Shown here: piece by piece, positions 27,236 through 36,195 of the stretch
How positions within the stretch are numbered: position 1 is the stretch's first letter
Layout of the letters: each line of letters opens with the position of its first letter
Assembly (NCBI GenBank): GCA_965218495.1
Contig: OZ244626.1
Span: forward strand, 4,464,001-4,528,000
Length of the DNA stretch: 64,000 nt
Direction: 5' to 3'
DNA from: G965218495 sp965218495
Lineage (GTDB): Bacteria > Bacteroidota > Rhodothermia > Rhodothermales > Bin80
Notes under the pieces: model-generated
The model's input: the letters and a program-made list of their open reading frames with translations, nothing else
Databases searched by the model: none
What the model was told of the DNA's origin: nothing
Translations under genes and position numbers: made by a program

Positions 27236-27540
27236 ATCACGCTGCGGAGCGGGCCGCGTCCGCGAAAAAGTCGACTCACCCCGCCCTCGCGTTTCCTGCC
27301 AGGCGCACAGGCACCGCAAGATCGAATCGTTACGCAGCCCCTCTATCAGCGCCCGCATGATCAGCAGGTCTGGCACCTTTGCTGGACAAGAAGGCTGACG
27401 CCAGTGCGGCCCGATCCGGCTCGCCTGCTCTTCGACCACTGAGCCCCGATCCGCACCAACCCCAGCACATGGACCGGTCGCTTTTAGAGTACGCTGGGTT
27501 TCTGCACAAGCCATAGGAGCAGCTGCCACTGGATCGTGAA
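27236..27540 (-). pseudogene. Relic of an IS transposase (N-terminal region)
   Basis: The minus-strand translation contains SRIGPHWRQPSCPAKVPDLL followed by IMRALIEGLRNDSILRCLCA, WQETRG and ESTFSR, resembling the N-terminal DUF772-like region of IS4/IS5/IS1182-type transposases (pattern LLLRALxEGLRxDxRLRRLCxW...PSESTFSRxF). After STFSR the similarity moves to another frame, where HVSRDEH resembles the following GHISRDATAIEAR block. No complete catalytic domain remains. Confidence 0.5.
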
Positions 27541-27594
27541 CCCGTACCGCAATAGCATCTCACTCATAGTCAATTCGCTTTCGGTACCGCTATC

Positions 27595-28110
27595 GTGTGG
27601 GCTCGATACACCTTTGATACAACTCGAATCGCACTAAAGCCGCTACTGTACGCTAACCGTAATGGCAACAAAATCAACTGGTGGGCGACGCAGGATTTCT
27701 GCGCCTGCAAATTGGCCAGACACAAATACGCGGCCGTCCTGAACGGTGGTGTGCGAAAGGTCGTGATGCGACCAGGGTGATCCCATTTTTCTCGCGGACC
27801 CACTATAGCGTTCGCCTGCACAATGGGGCCATTCGAGCATTCCGCGACAGTTTGCTTGCACATCTGGCAGAGTTCTGGTGAAGGGTTCTTCGCCAGCAGA
27901 GTCGAGGGGCGAGTTGCTGCACATGTCAGCCAATCCGCAGGAGGGTGCCCTTTGGGGCGGCCATATTCCTGGGGCGAACAGCATCCCGTGGAATTGTGCG
28001 GCGCCGAACGTGGCAATATTCAGGGTTCGCCAGGAGCACTTCAACCGATACGGCAGTTTTGAGACGACGGTGATCCGAGGCCTTCACTCGCATAGGACCA
28101 CGTAGTCCAG
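27595..28110 (+). pseudogene. Decayed thiosulfate sulfurtransferase (tandem rhodanese)
   Basis: Three frames carry consecutive rhodanese blocks: NWWATQDFCACKLARHKYAA then VLNGGVRKVV (frame 1, to about 27770; like NNWWATYAFWxFKLYGHKxV...LNGGRKKW), YSVRLHNGAIRAFRDSLLAH (frame 3, about 27804-27870) and ESRGELLHMSANPQEGALWG followed by GHIPGANSIPWNCAAPN (frame 2, 27896-28005; like the ...PQEGAxRGGHIPGAxSIPWAxA segment). The catalytic-loop cysteine domain after 28060 is not recognisable. Two frameshifts at least, so not functional. Confidence 0.8.
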
Positions 28111-28175
28111 CTCCACGCATCCTTTGCGCGGAATTATGGTTTACCTTATCCTTTGACACAGAACACAAAGCAGTT

Positions 28176-29096
28176 ATGGAAAAGTTCATCACGGCTGCAG
28201 GGCTGTTGGCCTTCGGTGTGCTCTACTCGGTTCCCGCCCTTGCGCAGAATCATTGGTATCTGGGCGCGGAGTTTGGTGGCGGCGTTGCCCCTGGTGTGAC
28301 CATGAATGGCAACAGCAATGACCGATCCAGCCTTTGTGACGAGTTCATCAACCCGCAGTATGCCAGCGTGCCCGGCTGTACCGATCCGAATCGGGGCGCT
28401 GGCAATGGATGGAAGGCGGAATTCGCAGGCGCGGGCGGCCTGATCGGCAACCTGTCAATTGGATATCAGGTTAGACCGTGGCTCCGACTCGAGGCTGAGC
28501 ATGCAGTATGGAAAGTGACCTACGACGACGCTGCGCTTGTGGGAGAGGCGACCGGATCTAACCAGGAAAAGCTGACACAGGAGATTTTTCTTGCGCGCGA
28601 GCGGCTGGGTTCCGTTTCTGCCAATGGGGTCTTTGTGAACGTATATCTTGATCACACGTTGGGCGAGCGTCCCATTGGGCTGTATGTAGGGGCCGGTGGG
28701 GGTGTGGCCCTCACAGCCGCTGGATACACCAGCCTCTGGGCGCGCAACAAGGATGTGGACGCAATTAAGACTGGTTCGGACCAGCCCAATGGCGACGAAA
28801 TCCGCCAGAACCTTGCAGGCACCTTCAGTGACGGCCAAGCCGTCATGCGGGCTACCACTCCGGCGATCCACTTGATGGTTGGGGCCGACCGGCACTTGTC
28901 AGAGCGGTTCTCCATTGGGCTCAAGGCGCAGTTCATCATGTATCTTAATTTCGAAAGTGACGACTTGGTGTGGGATCCGCTGCGCAGCCACGAGCCCAAC
29001 CTCCGCAAGGGTGGAACCGAGCCCGTACACGGAAATTACTCGACGAGCGACCTTTCGGCTGTGACGGTGGGGCTGCAGGTGAAGCACCGCTTTTAG
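28176..29096 (+). CDS. Outer membrane beta-barrel protein
   Basis: A 306-residue protein with a signal peptide (LLAFGVLYSVPALAQ) and alternating hydrophobic strands typical of small OMPs: HWYLGAEFGGGVAPGVTMNG, GGLIGNLSIGYQVRPWLRLE, PIGLYVGAGGGVALTAAGY and the final VTVGLQVKHRF, which ends in the aromatic residue used for BAM recognition. Two Cys (SLCDEF and PGCTD) may form a disulfide. No named family recognised beyond an OmpA-like/porin-type barrel. It is followed 15 bases later by aroK. Confidence 0.75.
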   Translation: MEKFITAAGLLAFGVLYSVPALAQNHWYLGAEFGGGVAPGVTMNGNSNDRSSLCDEFINPQYASVPGCTDPNRGAGNGWKAEFAGAGGLIGNLSIGYQVRPWLRLEAEHAVWKVTYDDAALVGEATGSNQEKLTQEIFLARERLGSVSANGVFVNVYLDHTLGERPIGLYVGAGGGVALTAAGYTSLWARNKDVDAIKTGSDQPNGDEIRQNLAGTFSDGQAVMRATTPAIHLMVGADRHLSERFSIGLKAQFIMYLNFESDDLVWDPLRSHEPNLRKGGTEPVHGNYSTSDLSAVTVGLQVKHRF

Positions 29097-29111
29097 GCAC
29101 TCTGGCGCGAA

Positions 29112-29681
29112 ATGCACGCGGGGCTGAGTGACACCAAGGTGTTTCTGACAGGCTTCATGGGCAGCGGCAAGAGTACGCTCGGCCGGCCGCTGGCAGAAGC
29201 GCTGAATCTCCGTTTTGCGGACCTTGATGTCGTCATTGCGGACCGCGCAGGCCAGAGCATTGCTGACATCTTTGCGCAGGGTGGCGAGGCACGCTTTAGG
29301 GCGTTGGAAGCGGCCGCGCTGCGTTCGGCGCAGCCAGGGGTCGTTTACGCCCTTGGCGGCGGGGCTTTGGTCCGCGAAGGCAACCTACGTTGGGCCCTTA
29401 CCCATGGTATCGTGCTGTATCTACAGGTGCCCGTAGAAGAGCTGCAGCGCCGGCTGGTGTCCGATCCCCTGGTGCGACCTCTGCTCAGGGATGAATTTGG
29501 CCGGCGCCTGCCCGGCCCTGCGCTGTGTGAGAAGATTGCCGGTCTGCTGGCGAAGCGGGCGCCATTCTATGAACGCGCACACATCACTATCAGGCCGGTG
29601 GAAAACCATCGCGCACTCGTACGCGCGGCGGTCCGGGCCGTGAGTGCCTACGCGGCACAAAGCCTGAACGATCGGCGATGA
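29112..29681 (+). CDS. aroK: Shikimate kinase
   Basis: Phosphorylates shikimate in the chorismate pathway. Residues 14-22 (GFMGSGKST) form the Walker A loop; FADLDVVIADRAGQSI holds the shikimate-binding Asp, FAQGGEARFRALE the family's conserved Gly-Glu-x-x-Phe-Arg block, and ALGGGALV the Walker B-like GGG. The lid Arg region RLVSDPLVRPLL is present. 189 residues, slightly longer than usual. Its 3' end overlaps the convergent rnhB by 34 bases. Chorismate mutase, a later user of this pathway, is at 50923. Confidence 0.92.
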   Translation: MHAGLSDTKVFLTGFMGSGKSTLGRPLAEALNLRFADLDVVIADRAGQSIADIFAQGGEARFRALEAAALRSAQPGVVYALGGGALVREGNLRWALTHGIVLYLQVPVEELQRRLVSDPLVRPLLRDEFGRRLPGPALCEKIAGLLAKRAPFYERAHITIRPVENHRALVRAAVRAVSAYAAQSLNDRR

Positions 29682-30250
29682 TGCAGCGTTGGACCGGAAG
29701 CCGCCAGCGCAGCATAGTGGGCGCGGGTCGGGTAGCCTACGTTGGTGAGCCAGCCGTATGCTGGATGATGCATGTGCAATGCCCGCATGGTTCTGTCGCG
29801 CGACACTTTGGCGATGATGGACGCTGCGGCAATGGACTGGCAGCGGGCATCGCCCTGCTTTACCGCGCGCACCGGCCAGGGGCTGTCCCGAAATGCGCGG
29901 TTGCCATCAATTAGTACGTAGTCTGGTGGCACGCGTAGTGTGCCGGCAGCCTCGCGCATGGCCTGAAGCGTCGCTTGTAGGATGTTGACCGCGTCAATCT
30001 GTGCAGGTGAGCGCGAACCGACGGATATGGCTACGGCACGGTCACAAATGGTGCAGAAGAGCTCTTCTCGCATCGAGGCTCGCAGCTTCTTGCTGTCGTT
30101 GACGCCAGGTAGGACGACGCCCTGTGGAAGGATGACGGCCGCCGCGACCACAGGCCCGGCCAGTGCGCCACGGCCTGCCTCGTCGATGCCAGCTACGTGT
30201 GCAAAGCCTTGCTGCCAGAGTGTCTCTTCAAGATCTGTCGTACAGGTCAT
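29648..30250 (-). CDS. rnhB: Ribonuclease HII
   Basis: Cleaves RNA in RNA-DNA hybrids, including single embedded ribonucleotides. The start at 30250 gives MTCTTDLEETLWQQGFAHVA, followed by the signature GIDEAGRGALAGPVVAAAVI with the catalytic DEAGRG. PDYVLIDGNRAF and AASIIAKVSRDRTM provide the remaining acidic and conserved residues. 200 residues. The frame is open 27 codons upstream, but that extension is not family-like. It overlaps aroK tail to tail by 34 bases. Confidence 0.93.
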   Translation of the reverse strand: MTCTTDLEETLWQQGFAHVAGIDEAGRGALAGPVVAAAVILPQGVVLPGVNDSKKLRASMREELFCTICDRAVAISVGSRSPAQIDAVNILQATLQAMREAAGTLRVPPDYVLIDGNRAFRDSPWPVRAVKQGDARCQSIAAASIIAKVSRDRTMRALHMHHPAYGWLTNVGYPTRAHYAALAASGPTLHHRRSFRLCAA

Positions 30251-30405
30251 GCACTTTTCTGCTGAAGCGTGTATCTTGAGACTTAGCCTCTCTGGTAGGT
30301 GCAACCTTGCACCGTGTACTGTGGACCGCACATTCGGCGGCCCTGCCCTTTGTCCATCAACGTGCCAGCGCGCAAGACAAGCTATGAATAGCAGGTGGCT
30401 TTTGT

Positions 30406-31518
30406 ATGGCTGAAAAACGTTTTCGCGGGATCTTGGAGTTCATAGGCGACAAGAAATTCGGCTTTGTCCGCCAGATTCGATCCGACTTGCCCAAGGGGGA
30501 CGATGACCCGTTTTGTCCGCCACCACTGATCCGCCGGTTACATCTCCGAGATGGCAGCATCCTGGAAGGGACTTTGCGCCCGGGCCGCAAAGGCGACATG
30601 CAGGTGCATCGCGTAAGCAAGATCATGGGGGTGTCGCCCGAAGAGTGGGCCCAGGCGGAGCTCTTTGAATCGGGCCAAATCATTTATCCCGAAAGCAAGC
30701 TGAACCTTGTCAAGGGAGCCGCTGACATCACCATGCGCGTGGTTGACCTTGCCTGCCCTATCGGCAAGGGCCAGCGAGCCCTGATCGTAGCTCCGCCTCG
30801 CACGGGTAAGACTATCATTCTCAAGGAAATCGCGGCCTCGCTCACGCAGAACCACCCCGAGATATCGCAGGTAGCACTGCTGGTTGATGAACGCCCGGAA
30901 GAGGTGACGGACTTCAAGCGATCCACCAATGCGATGATCTTCGCCTCTTCCAGTGACCGTGAGGAGATCAATCATGTCCGCGTTTCGGTGCTGGCGTTGG
31001 AGCACGCCAAGCGGCTGGCGGAGTTGAATCGCGATGTCGTGCTGCTTCTTGACTCGCTCACCCGACTGGGGCGCACCTTCAATCTCTGGGGCGAGGGATC
31101 CGGGCGAACCATGTCCGGGGGGCTGGACGCGGGTGCCATGAAGATTCCCCGTCGCCTCTTCGGCGCCGCTCGTAACATTGAGGGGGGAGGCTCACTGACG
31201 ATCATTGCCACGGCGCTCATAGAGACGGGCAGCCGTATGGATGAGGTTATCTTTGAAGAATTCAAGGGCACGGGCAACGCGGAGATAGTGCTGGATCGCG
31301 AGATGGCGGACAAGCGCATATGGCCAGCCATCAACCTGCGCAAGACCGGGACCCGCAACGAGGAGTTGCTGCTGGGTGACATGACACATCAGTATCACCG
31401 GCTTTTTCGGGCCCTAAACAGTCGCCGCCCCATTGAGGCTATGCAGGCACTGACGCGCCATATGCAAGTTTTTCCGACGAATGAACAGATGGTTACTTGG
31501 TTGCTCCACCACCTCTGA
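30406..31518 (+). CDS. rho: Transcription termination factor Rho (short form)
   Basis: Hexameric RNA-dependent ATPase. At 370 residues it lacks the usual N-terminal Rho_N helical domain and begins directly with the cold-shock-like RNA-binding fold (FRGILEFIGDKKFGFVRQ). IVAPPRTGKTIILKEIA (about residues 126-142) is the Walker A loop, with RT where E. coli has KA; ALLVDERPEEVTDFKRS, LLLDSLTRLGRTFN and SGGLDAGAMKIPRRLFGAAR with NIEGGGSLTIIATALIETGS are the Q/R-loop regions. FEEFKGTGN is unchanged from canonical Rho. All catalytic landmarks are present, so it is likely active. Upstream there are 155 bases free of genes. Confidence 0.9.
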   Translation: MAEKRFRGILEFIGDKKFGFVRQIRSDLPKGDDDPFCPPPLIRRLHLRDGSILEGTLRPGRKGDMQVHRVSKIMGVSPEEWAQAELFESGQIIYPESKLNLVKGAADITMRVVDLACPIGKGQRALIVAPPRTGKTIILKEIAASLTQNHPEISQVALLVDERPEEVTDFKRSTNAMIFASSSDREEINHVRVSVLALEHAKRLAELNRDVVLLLDSLTRLGRTFNLWGEGSGRTMSGGLDAGAMKIPRRLFGAARNIEGGGSLTIIATALIETGSRMDEVIFEEFKGTGNAEIVLDREMADKRIWPAINLRKTGTRNEELLLGDMTHQYHRLFRALNSRRPIEAMQALTRHMQVFPTNEQMVTWLLHHL

Positions 31519-31579
31519 CGAGCCCTTACGTACTGAGCGCGTCGTCCTTGTATAGATAGCGCCCACGAAAAACCATCCA

Positions 31580-33007
31580 ATGAGTAGTCAGCTAGAGAAG
31601 ATCGTCTCGCTTTCCAAGCGGCGGGGCTTCATATTCCCTTCGTCGGAGATCTATGGTGGTTTGGGAGCCACCTATGACTATGGCCCGTTGGGCGTCGAGC
31701 TCAAACGCAACGTCCGAGAGCGCTGGTGGCGCGCGATGGTTTACGCGCACGACAACATCGCAGGAATTGATGCTGCGATACTCATGCACCCCGCTGTGTG
31801 GAAGGCGTCGGGACATGTGGAGGCATTTCATGACCCGCTGATCGATGACAAAGCGTCCAATCGGCGCTATAAGGCTGATCAGCTTATTGAGAATTACATA
31901 GAAAAGCTTCGCCAGAGCGGCAAGATAGACCGGGCCGATGCTGTCCACAGCCGGCTTGTGGCTGCGCTGCACTCGGAAAACCTGCCAAGGGCACTGCACG
32001 CGATCATCATGGAGGAGGAGATTCGTGCACCCGATTCCGGAGCCTTCGATTGGACCGAAGTGCGGCAGTTCAACATGATGTTTGAAACGCATGCTGGGGC
32101 CGTTGCCTCCAGCGATACCCGGATTTACCTGCGACCGGAGACCGCCCAGGGCATCTTCGTCAACACATACAACGTGCGCGACACGGCGCGCCTGCACATA
32201 CCCTTCGGCATCGCCCAGGTCGGAAAGGCGTTTCGTAACGAAATCGTAGCTCGCCAATTTATCTTCCGTATGCGGGAGTTTGAACAGATGGAGATGCAGT
32301 ACTTCGTGAAGCCCGGCTCTCAGCAGGCGTGGTACGAAGCCTGGAAGGAAAAGCGTTGGCAATGGCACTGCGGCAACGGGGTACCTGAAGCCAAGATTCG
32401 CTGGCATGAGCACGAAAAGCCGGCGCACTATGCCGATGCTGCGGTGGATATCCAGTACCGTTTCCCTTTCGGGTGGCAGGAGATCGAAGGCATCCACTCG
32501 CGAACTGATTACGACCTCTCGCGGCACCAGGAGCATGCTGGCAAGAAGATGCAGGTGTTCGAGCAGACTACCGGACAGAGCTATGTCCCGTACGTGGTTG
32601 AAACATCCGCAGGCCTGGACCGCACCATCCTGATGCTGCTCTGCGAAGCGTACCGAGAGGAAATGGTTGACGGCGCAATGCGCACCGTGATGGGCTTTGC
32701 ACCGGCACTCGCGCCGTTGAAGGCCGCGGTGTTTCCGCTGGTTCGTAGGGCGGGCATGCCTACGCTTGCGCGCAAGATTTCGGACGGGCTACGGGCAGCG
32801 TATAACATCTTTTATGATGAGCGCGGCTCTATCGGCCGGCGCTACCGCCGCATGGACGAAGCGGGAACCCCGTTGTGCATCACCATTGATGGGCAGACAA
32901 TGCAAGATGGAACGGTCACAGTACGCAATCGCGATACGCTCGCACAGGAGCGCATCCCGCAAGATGGCGTCGTGTCATACGTGAGCGATCGCGTTACGGC
33001 GCGTTAG
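31580..33007 (+). CDS. glyQS: Glycyl-tRNA synthetase (alpha2 type)
   Basis: Class II synthetase charging tRNA-Gly, of the single-chain homodimeric type. Landmarks are RGFIFPSSEIYGGLGATYDY with GPLGVELKRN, YLRPETAQGIFVNTYNV, motif 2 in GKAFRNEI with FRMREFEQMEMQYF, EIEGIHSRTDYDLSRH, motif 3 in YVVETSAGLDRTIL, and a C-terminal anticodon-binding domain (residues about 360-475). 475 residues. The 3' end overlaps the convergent dipeptidase gene by 14 bases. Confidence 0.94.
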   Translation: MSSQLEKIVSLSKRRGFIFPSSEIYGGLGATYDYGPLGVELKRNVRERWWRAMVYAHDNIAGIDAAILMHPAVWKASGHVEAFHDPLIDDKASNRRYKADQLIENYIEKLRQSGKIDRADAVHSRLVAALHSENLPRALHAIIMEEEIRAPDSGAFDWTEVRQFNMMFETHAGAVASSDTRIYLRPETAQGIFVNTYNVRDTARLHIPFGIAQVGKAFRNEIVARQFIFRMREFEQMEMQYFVKPGSQQAWYEAWKEKRWQWHCGNGVPEAKIRWHEHEKPAHYADAAVDIQYRFPFGWQEIEGIHSRTDYDLSRHQEHAGKKMQVFEQTTGQSYVPYVVETSAGLDRTILMLLCEAYREEMVDGAMRTVMGFAPALAPLKAAVFPLVRRAGMPTLARKISDGLRAAYNIFYDERGSIGRRYRRMDEAGTPLCITIDGQTMQDGTVTVRNRDTLAQERIPQDGVVSYVSDRVTAR

Positions 33008-34196
33008 TGGCTGCCTGGAGCTCAGCGGCTACACGCTCAACGCCTTCCCACACCCGTAAGGCGTTGCCGCCAAGTATCTTGGCCAGGTCCGCGTCCGAAT
33101 AGCCACGCTTTAAGAGCTCGGCGACAAGGAGTGGATACATGGACACGTCCTGCAGATCGGAAGGGAGGGCGGTAACCCCATCAAAGTCGGAGCCAAGCCC
33201 GACGTGGTCCACGCCTACGAGTCCGACGGCATGATCGATGTGGTCTGCCACGTCTTGCAGCGTCCCAATGGGGTTTGCCTTGCGCTCTGATTCAAAGTAG
33301 CGTACGCCTTCCGTCGAATACCGAGCTATGCCGGCTTCTGACAGGTGTGCTTCAATCGCTTCGCGCATCGCTTGTTGCCGGGCGCGATATCCGCTGCGCA
33401 AGAACGTCGACCCAAAACTGATCATGATCACGCCGTCACGCGCAGCCAGTGCCTCAATGAGCTCATCGCTCATGTTTCGTTCCCACCCTGGTGTGAAGCG
33501 GCGCGCCGAAGAATGCGATGCAAGCACCGGTGCCTTCGAGCGACGCAACACTTGCCAGATTGTGCTATCGGTTACGTGCGACACATCCACGATGATGCCA
33601 ATCCGGTTCATTTCATCGACGACCAGCTTGCCAAACGGGCTCAGCCCCTCCCATGTGCGCGTCGTGTCGTATGATGAGTCGCTGATCTGGTTGACCCGTG
33701 CGTGGGTTAGTGTGATATATCGGATGCCTCGGTCAAAAAAGTACTGAAGGTCGGCGAGGCTGTCGATCGGGGCTCCGTTTTCCATGCCCATGGGTAGCGA
33801 TACCAGGCCGGCCGCTTTGTGGCGATGGATATCGGCCGTAGAGGTTGCCACGGCAAACTTGTCCGGCGCGGCATTTGCAATCTGGTAGACCATATCTATG
33901 AGGGAGTCCGCCAGTTGCAGCGCTGAACCTGGGACCTCCTGGCGGGTGCTCGGGATGTAGATCGACATGAAGGGGGCGTTGAGCCCGCCGGCCGCGGCGC
34001 GCGGGAAATCGAAGTCACCTCCAATAGTAGGGCCGCTTACATCTTCGGGGAAATCCGTCATACGGTACGGTAGATCGATATGGCCGTCCACGATCGTCAT
34101 CTCCTGCGTGAGGGTACGCGCGTGCTCCATGCGCATGGCCTTCTCGGAGGTACAGGCGGTAGCAGAGAGCAAAAGCAAGAGGACCAGTGAGCGCAT
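32994..34196 (-). CDS. Membrane dipeptidase, peptidase family M19 (lipoprotein)
   Basis: Zinc dipeptidase of the renal dipeptidase family. The N-terminus MRSLVLLLLLSATACTSE is a lipoprotein signal. Metal ligands are visible: HxD in IVDGHIDLPYRM, Glu in LPMGMENGAPI, His in IIVDVSHVTDST and ASHSSARRF, and the conserved GLGSDFDGV near the C-terminus. 400 residues, usual length. It probably acts on dipeptides at the cell envelope, a role consistent with the gamma-glutamyltranspeptidase and permease seen earlier. Co-directional with, and 12 bases downstream of, rny. Confidence 0.9.
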   Translation of the reverse strand: MRSLVLLLLLSATACTSEKAMRMEHARTLTQEMTIVDGHIDLPYRMTDFPEDVSGPTIGGDFDFPRAAAGGLNAPFMSIYIPSTRQEVPGSALQLADSLIDMVYQIANAAPDKFAVATSTADIHRHKAAGLVSLPMGMENGAPIDSLADLQYFFDRGIRYITLTHARVNQISDSSYDTTRTWEGLSPFGKLVVDEMNRIGIIVDVSHVTDSTIWQVLRRSKAPVLASHSSARRFTPGWERNMSDELIEALAARDGVIMISFGSTFLRSGYRARQQAMREAIEAHLSEAGIARYSTEGVRYFESERKANPIGTLQDVADHIDHAVGLVGVDHVGLGSDFDGVTALPSDLQDVSMYPLLVAELLKRGYSDADLAKILGGNALRVWEGVERVAAELQAATNAP

Positions 34197-34208
34197 GTGA
34201 AGTACAGG

Positions 34209-35900
34209 TTATCTGGCATACGCGGTGACACGCACTTCCCGGATTACGGTTACCTTGATTTGGCCGGGGTAGCGAACCTCATCTTCAATCCGTTTGGAGA
34301 TTTCCGTCGAAAGGGCGTTGGCCTGTTCGTCAGTGATGCGATTCTGGTCCACCAGAACCCGAATCTCTCGGCCAGCCTGGAAGGCAAATACACGATTCAC
34401 ACCTTCGAATGACGACGCGAGTCTTTCCAGCTGCTCAAGCCGTCGGATATATTCCTCAACAGTAGCACGGCGCGCACCTGGCCTGGCGCCGCTAATGGCG
34501 TCGGCGGCCTGAACGATGGGAGAGATGAGTGCGGTCATCTCAATCTCATCATGATGCGCACCTACGGCGTTGCATACCTCGGGGTCTTCGCGATATCGCT
34601 TGCACAATTCCATACCCACCAGAGCATGGGGTCGGTCCGAAGCTTCCATGACTACTTTGCCGATGTCGTGCAAGAGACCCGCACGGCGCGCGAGCGTCGG
34701 ATCAAGCCCGATTTCTACGGCAATGAGGGAGGCGATACGGGCCGTTTCCACGGAGTGGGCCAACAGGTTCTGGCCATAGCTTGTCCTGAAGCGCATCCGA
34801 CCCACCAGCCGGATCAGCTCTGAATGGAGGCCGTGAATGTTCAGGTCGATCACGGCACGCTCCCCGACCTCAGTGAGCTCTTCCTCCAAGGACGTTGCAG
34901 CCGCCTTGACGGTTCTTTCTATGCTGGCCGGATGAATGCGTCCGTCACTGACGAGGGACTGGAGTGCACGCCGGGCGACTTCGCGCCTGACTGGGTCAAA
35001 GCACGAGAGTACCACGGCACTAGGCGTATCGTCTACAATGACCTCGGTGCCGGTGGCCGATTCAAATGCCCGTATGTTTCGTCCTTCACGCCCGATTATA
35101 CGGCCTTTGTGGTCGTCCGAGTCGAGGTATACCACACTTGCCGTGGTTTCCATCGACAGGCTTGCCGCAGTGCGCTGGATGGCGGTCAAGACGACTTTGC
35201 GTGCGCTGTGGCGGGCGGTGCGTTTGGCCTCTTCCTGTACCTTTTGGATGTGCGTCGAGGCCTGGCGCTTCGCGCTTTCTATCAGCTGTTGCTTGAGCTC
35301 CTCGCGTGCATCTTCGGCAGACAGTCCGCTGATTTCTTCGAGGCGCCTGGTCTGCTGCTCGATGACTACGTCCAGCTCGCCACTCTTGGCCGCAATTGCC
35401 TCTTCGCGTGTAGACAAGGCGGCTTCCTGATCCTTCAGTGCGCTACTCCGCGCAGTCGTTTTGGACAGGAGCGTATCGGCATTGGCACGAAGAAGCTCCG
35501 CATGGCGGTTTGTTTTCTCGGCCTCGCGCTGCAACGCCTTCAGTGCAGCGGCGGCCTTGTGAAGGAGCGCGTCGCGCTCGTTTAGTCCCTGTGTCCTGCT
35601 GTTGATCTTGCGCTCACGGCGCTCCGCTTTTTGTCTGGACCGGCGCAACAGATGCCGTGCGTGTTCCCGTTCCTCTTCGAACGCGCTACGCTCTTCGGCA
35701 AGGGCCGCCTTGACTTCTTTGACATACTCTTCGCGGTACTTGTGAGCCTCATCTTTGGCGCCGGACAAGAGGCGCTGTACTTCTTGTTCGGCTTCTTCTA
35801 TGCGTGAAGCTGTGACCCGCTTCAGGAGCCAGCGCTGCACCGCAATGCCCAAACCAAACGCTATTGCCAACAGCAGGACGGTAAGTAGTGTACCGTCCAA
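34209..35900 (-). CDS. rny: Ribonuclease Y
   Basis: Membrane-anchored endoribonuclease of mRNA turnover. The N-terminal hydrophobic helix (LLTVLLLAIAFGLGIAVQRW) is followed by a long charged coiled coil (residues about 30-225), a KH domain with GRIIGREGRNIRAFE, and an HD domain with HSVETARIASLIA and GLLHDIGKVVME. 563 residues, somewhat longer than the B. subtilis protein because of the coiled coil. It lies downstream of zapA in the same direction, with a 295-base structured gap between them. Confidence 0.94.
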   Translation of the reverse strand: MDGTLLTVLLLAIAFGLGIAVQRWLLKRVTASRIEEAEQEVQRLLSGAKDEAHKYREEYVKEVKAALAEERSAFEEEREHARHLLRRSRQKAERRERKINSRTQGLNERDALLHKAAAALKALQREAEKTNRHAELLRANADTLLSKTTARSSALKDQEAALSTREEAIAAKSGELDVVIEQQTRRLEEISGLSAEDAREELKQQLIESAKRQASTHIQKVQEEAKRTARHSARKVVLTAIQRTAASLSMETTASVVYLDSDDHKGRIIGREGRNIRAFESATGTEVIVDDTPSAVVLSCFDPVRREVARRALQSLVSDGRIHPASIERTVKAAATSLEEELTEVGERAVIDLNIHGLHSELIRLVGRMRFRTSYGQNLLAHSVETARIASLIAVEIGLDPTLARRAGLLHDIGKVVMEASDRPHALVGMELCKRYREDPEVCNAVGAHHDEIEMTALISPIVQAADAISGARPGARRATVEEYIRRLEQLERLASSFEGVNRVFAFQAGREIRVLVDQNRITDEQANALSTEISKRIEDEVRYPGQIKVTVIREVRVTAYAR

Positions 35901-35929
35901 GACCTTCCTCGTTAAATGTCCTCATGCAG

Positions 35930-36150
35930 TCACCCTTCGGGCGATGAGGCGACATGCCTCGCATCCGCAGTGGCGGGTAAAAAGAACCCTGGGTTACACG
36001 ATTGGCACTGCCCCAAACCCTTCCGCCTTCCTCGGCTCCGCGTAGCGGAGACCCCTGCAAGGGCTGAGGTCTGATGTCCAGATCCGAAGAGCAGCTTCCT
36101 TTAATACCATTGTCGGTTCAACACAGCCAAGACCACTGCGGACGCCAAGC
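35930..36150 (-). ncRNA. Candidate structured RNA between zapA and rny (6S-like position)
   Basis: The 295 bases between zapA (stop 36196) and rny (start 35900) hold no gene but have strong pairing on the minus strand: CTCCGC-TAC-GCGGAG, flanked by CCTC/GAGG; GCAGTG pairing with CACTGC around an AACCC-AG-GGTT hairpin followed by TTCTTTTT. The last part could be a weak intrinsic terminator. In many bacteria the zapA neighbourhood holds ssrS (6S RNA), so this is a candidate by position and structure; the classic 6S central bubble was not demonstrated by eye. Confidence 0.4.
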
Positions 36151-36195
36151 AGCCGCACACCCAAAATACCCTGCAGTGCCAACCGCGGTTCCATG

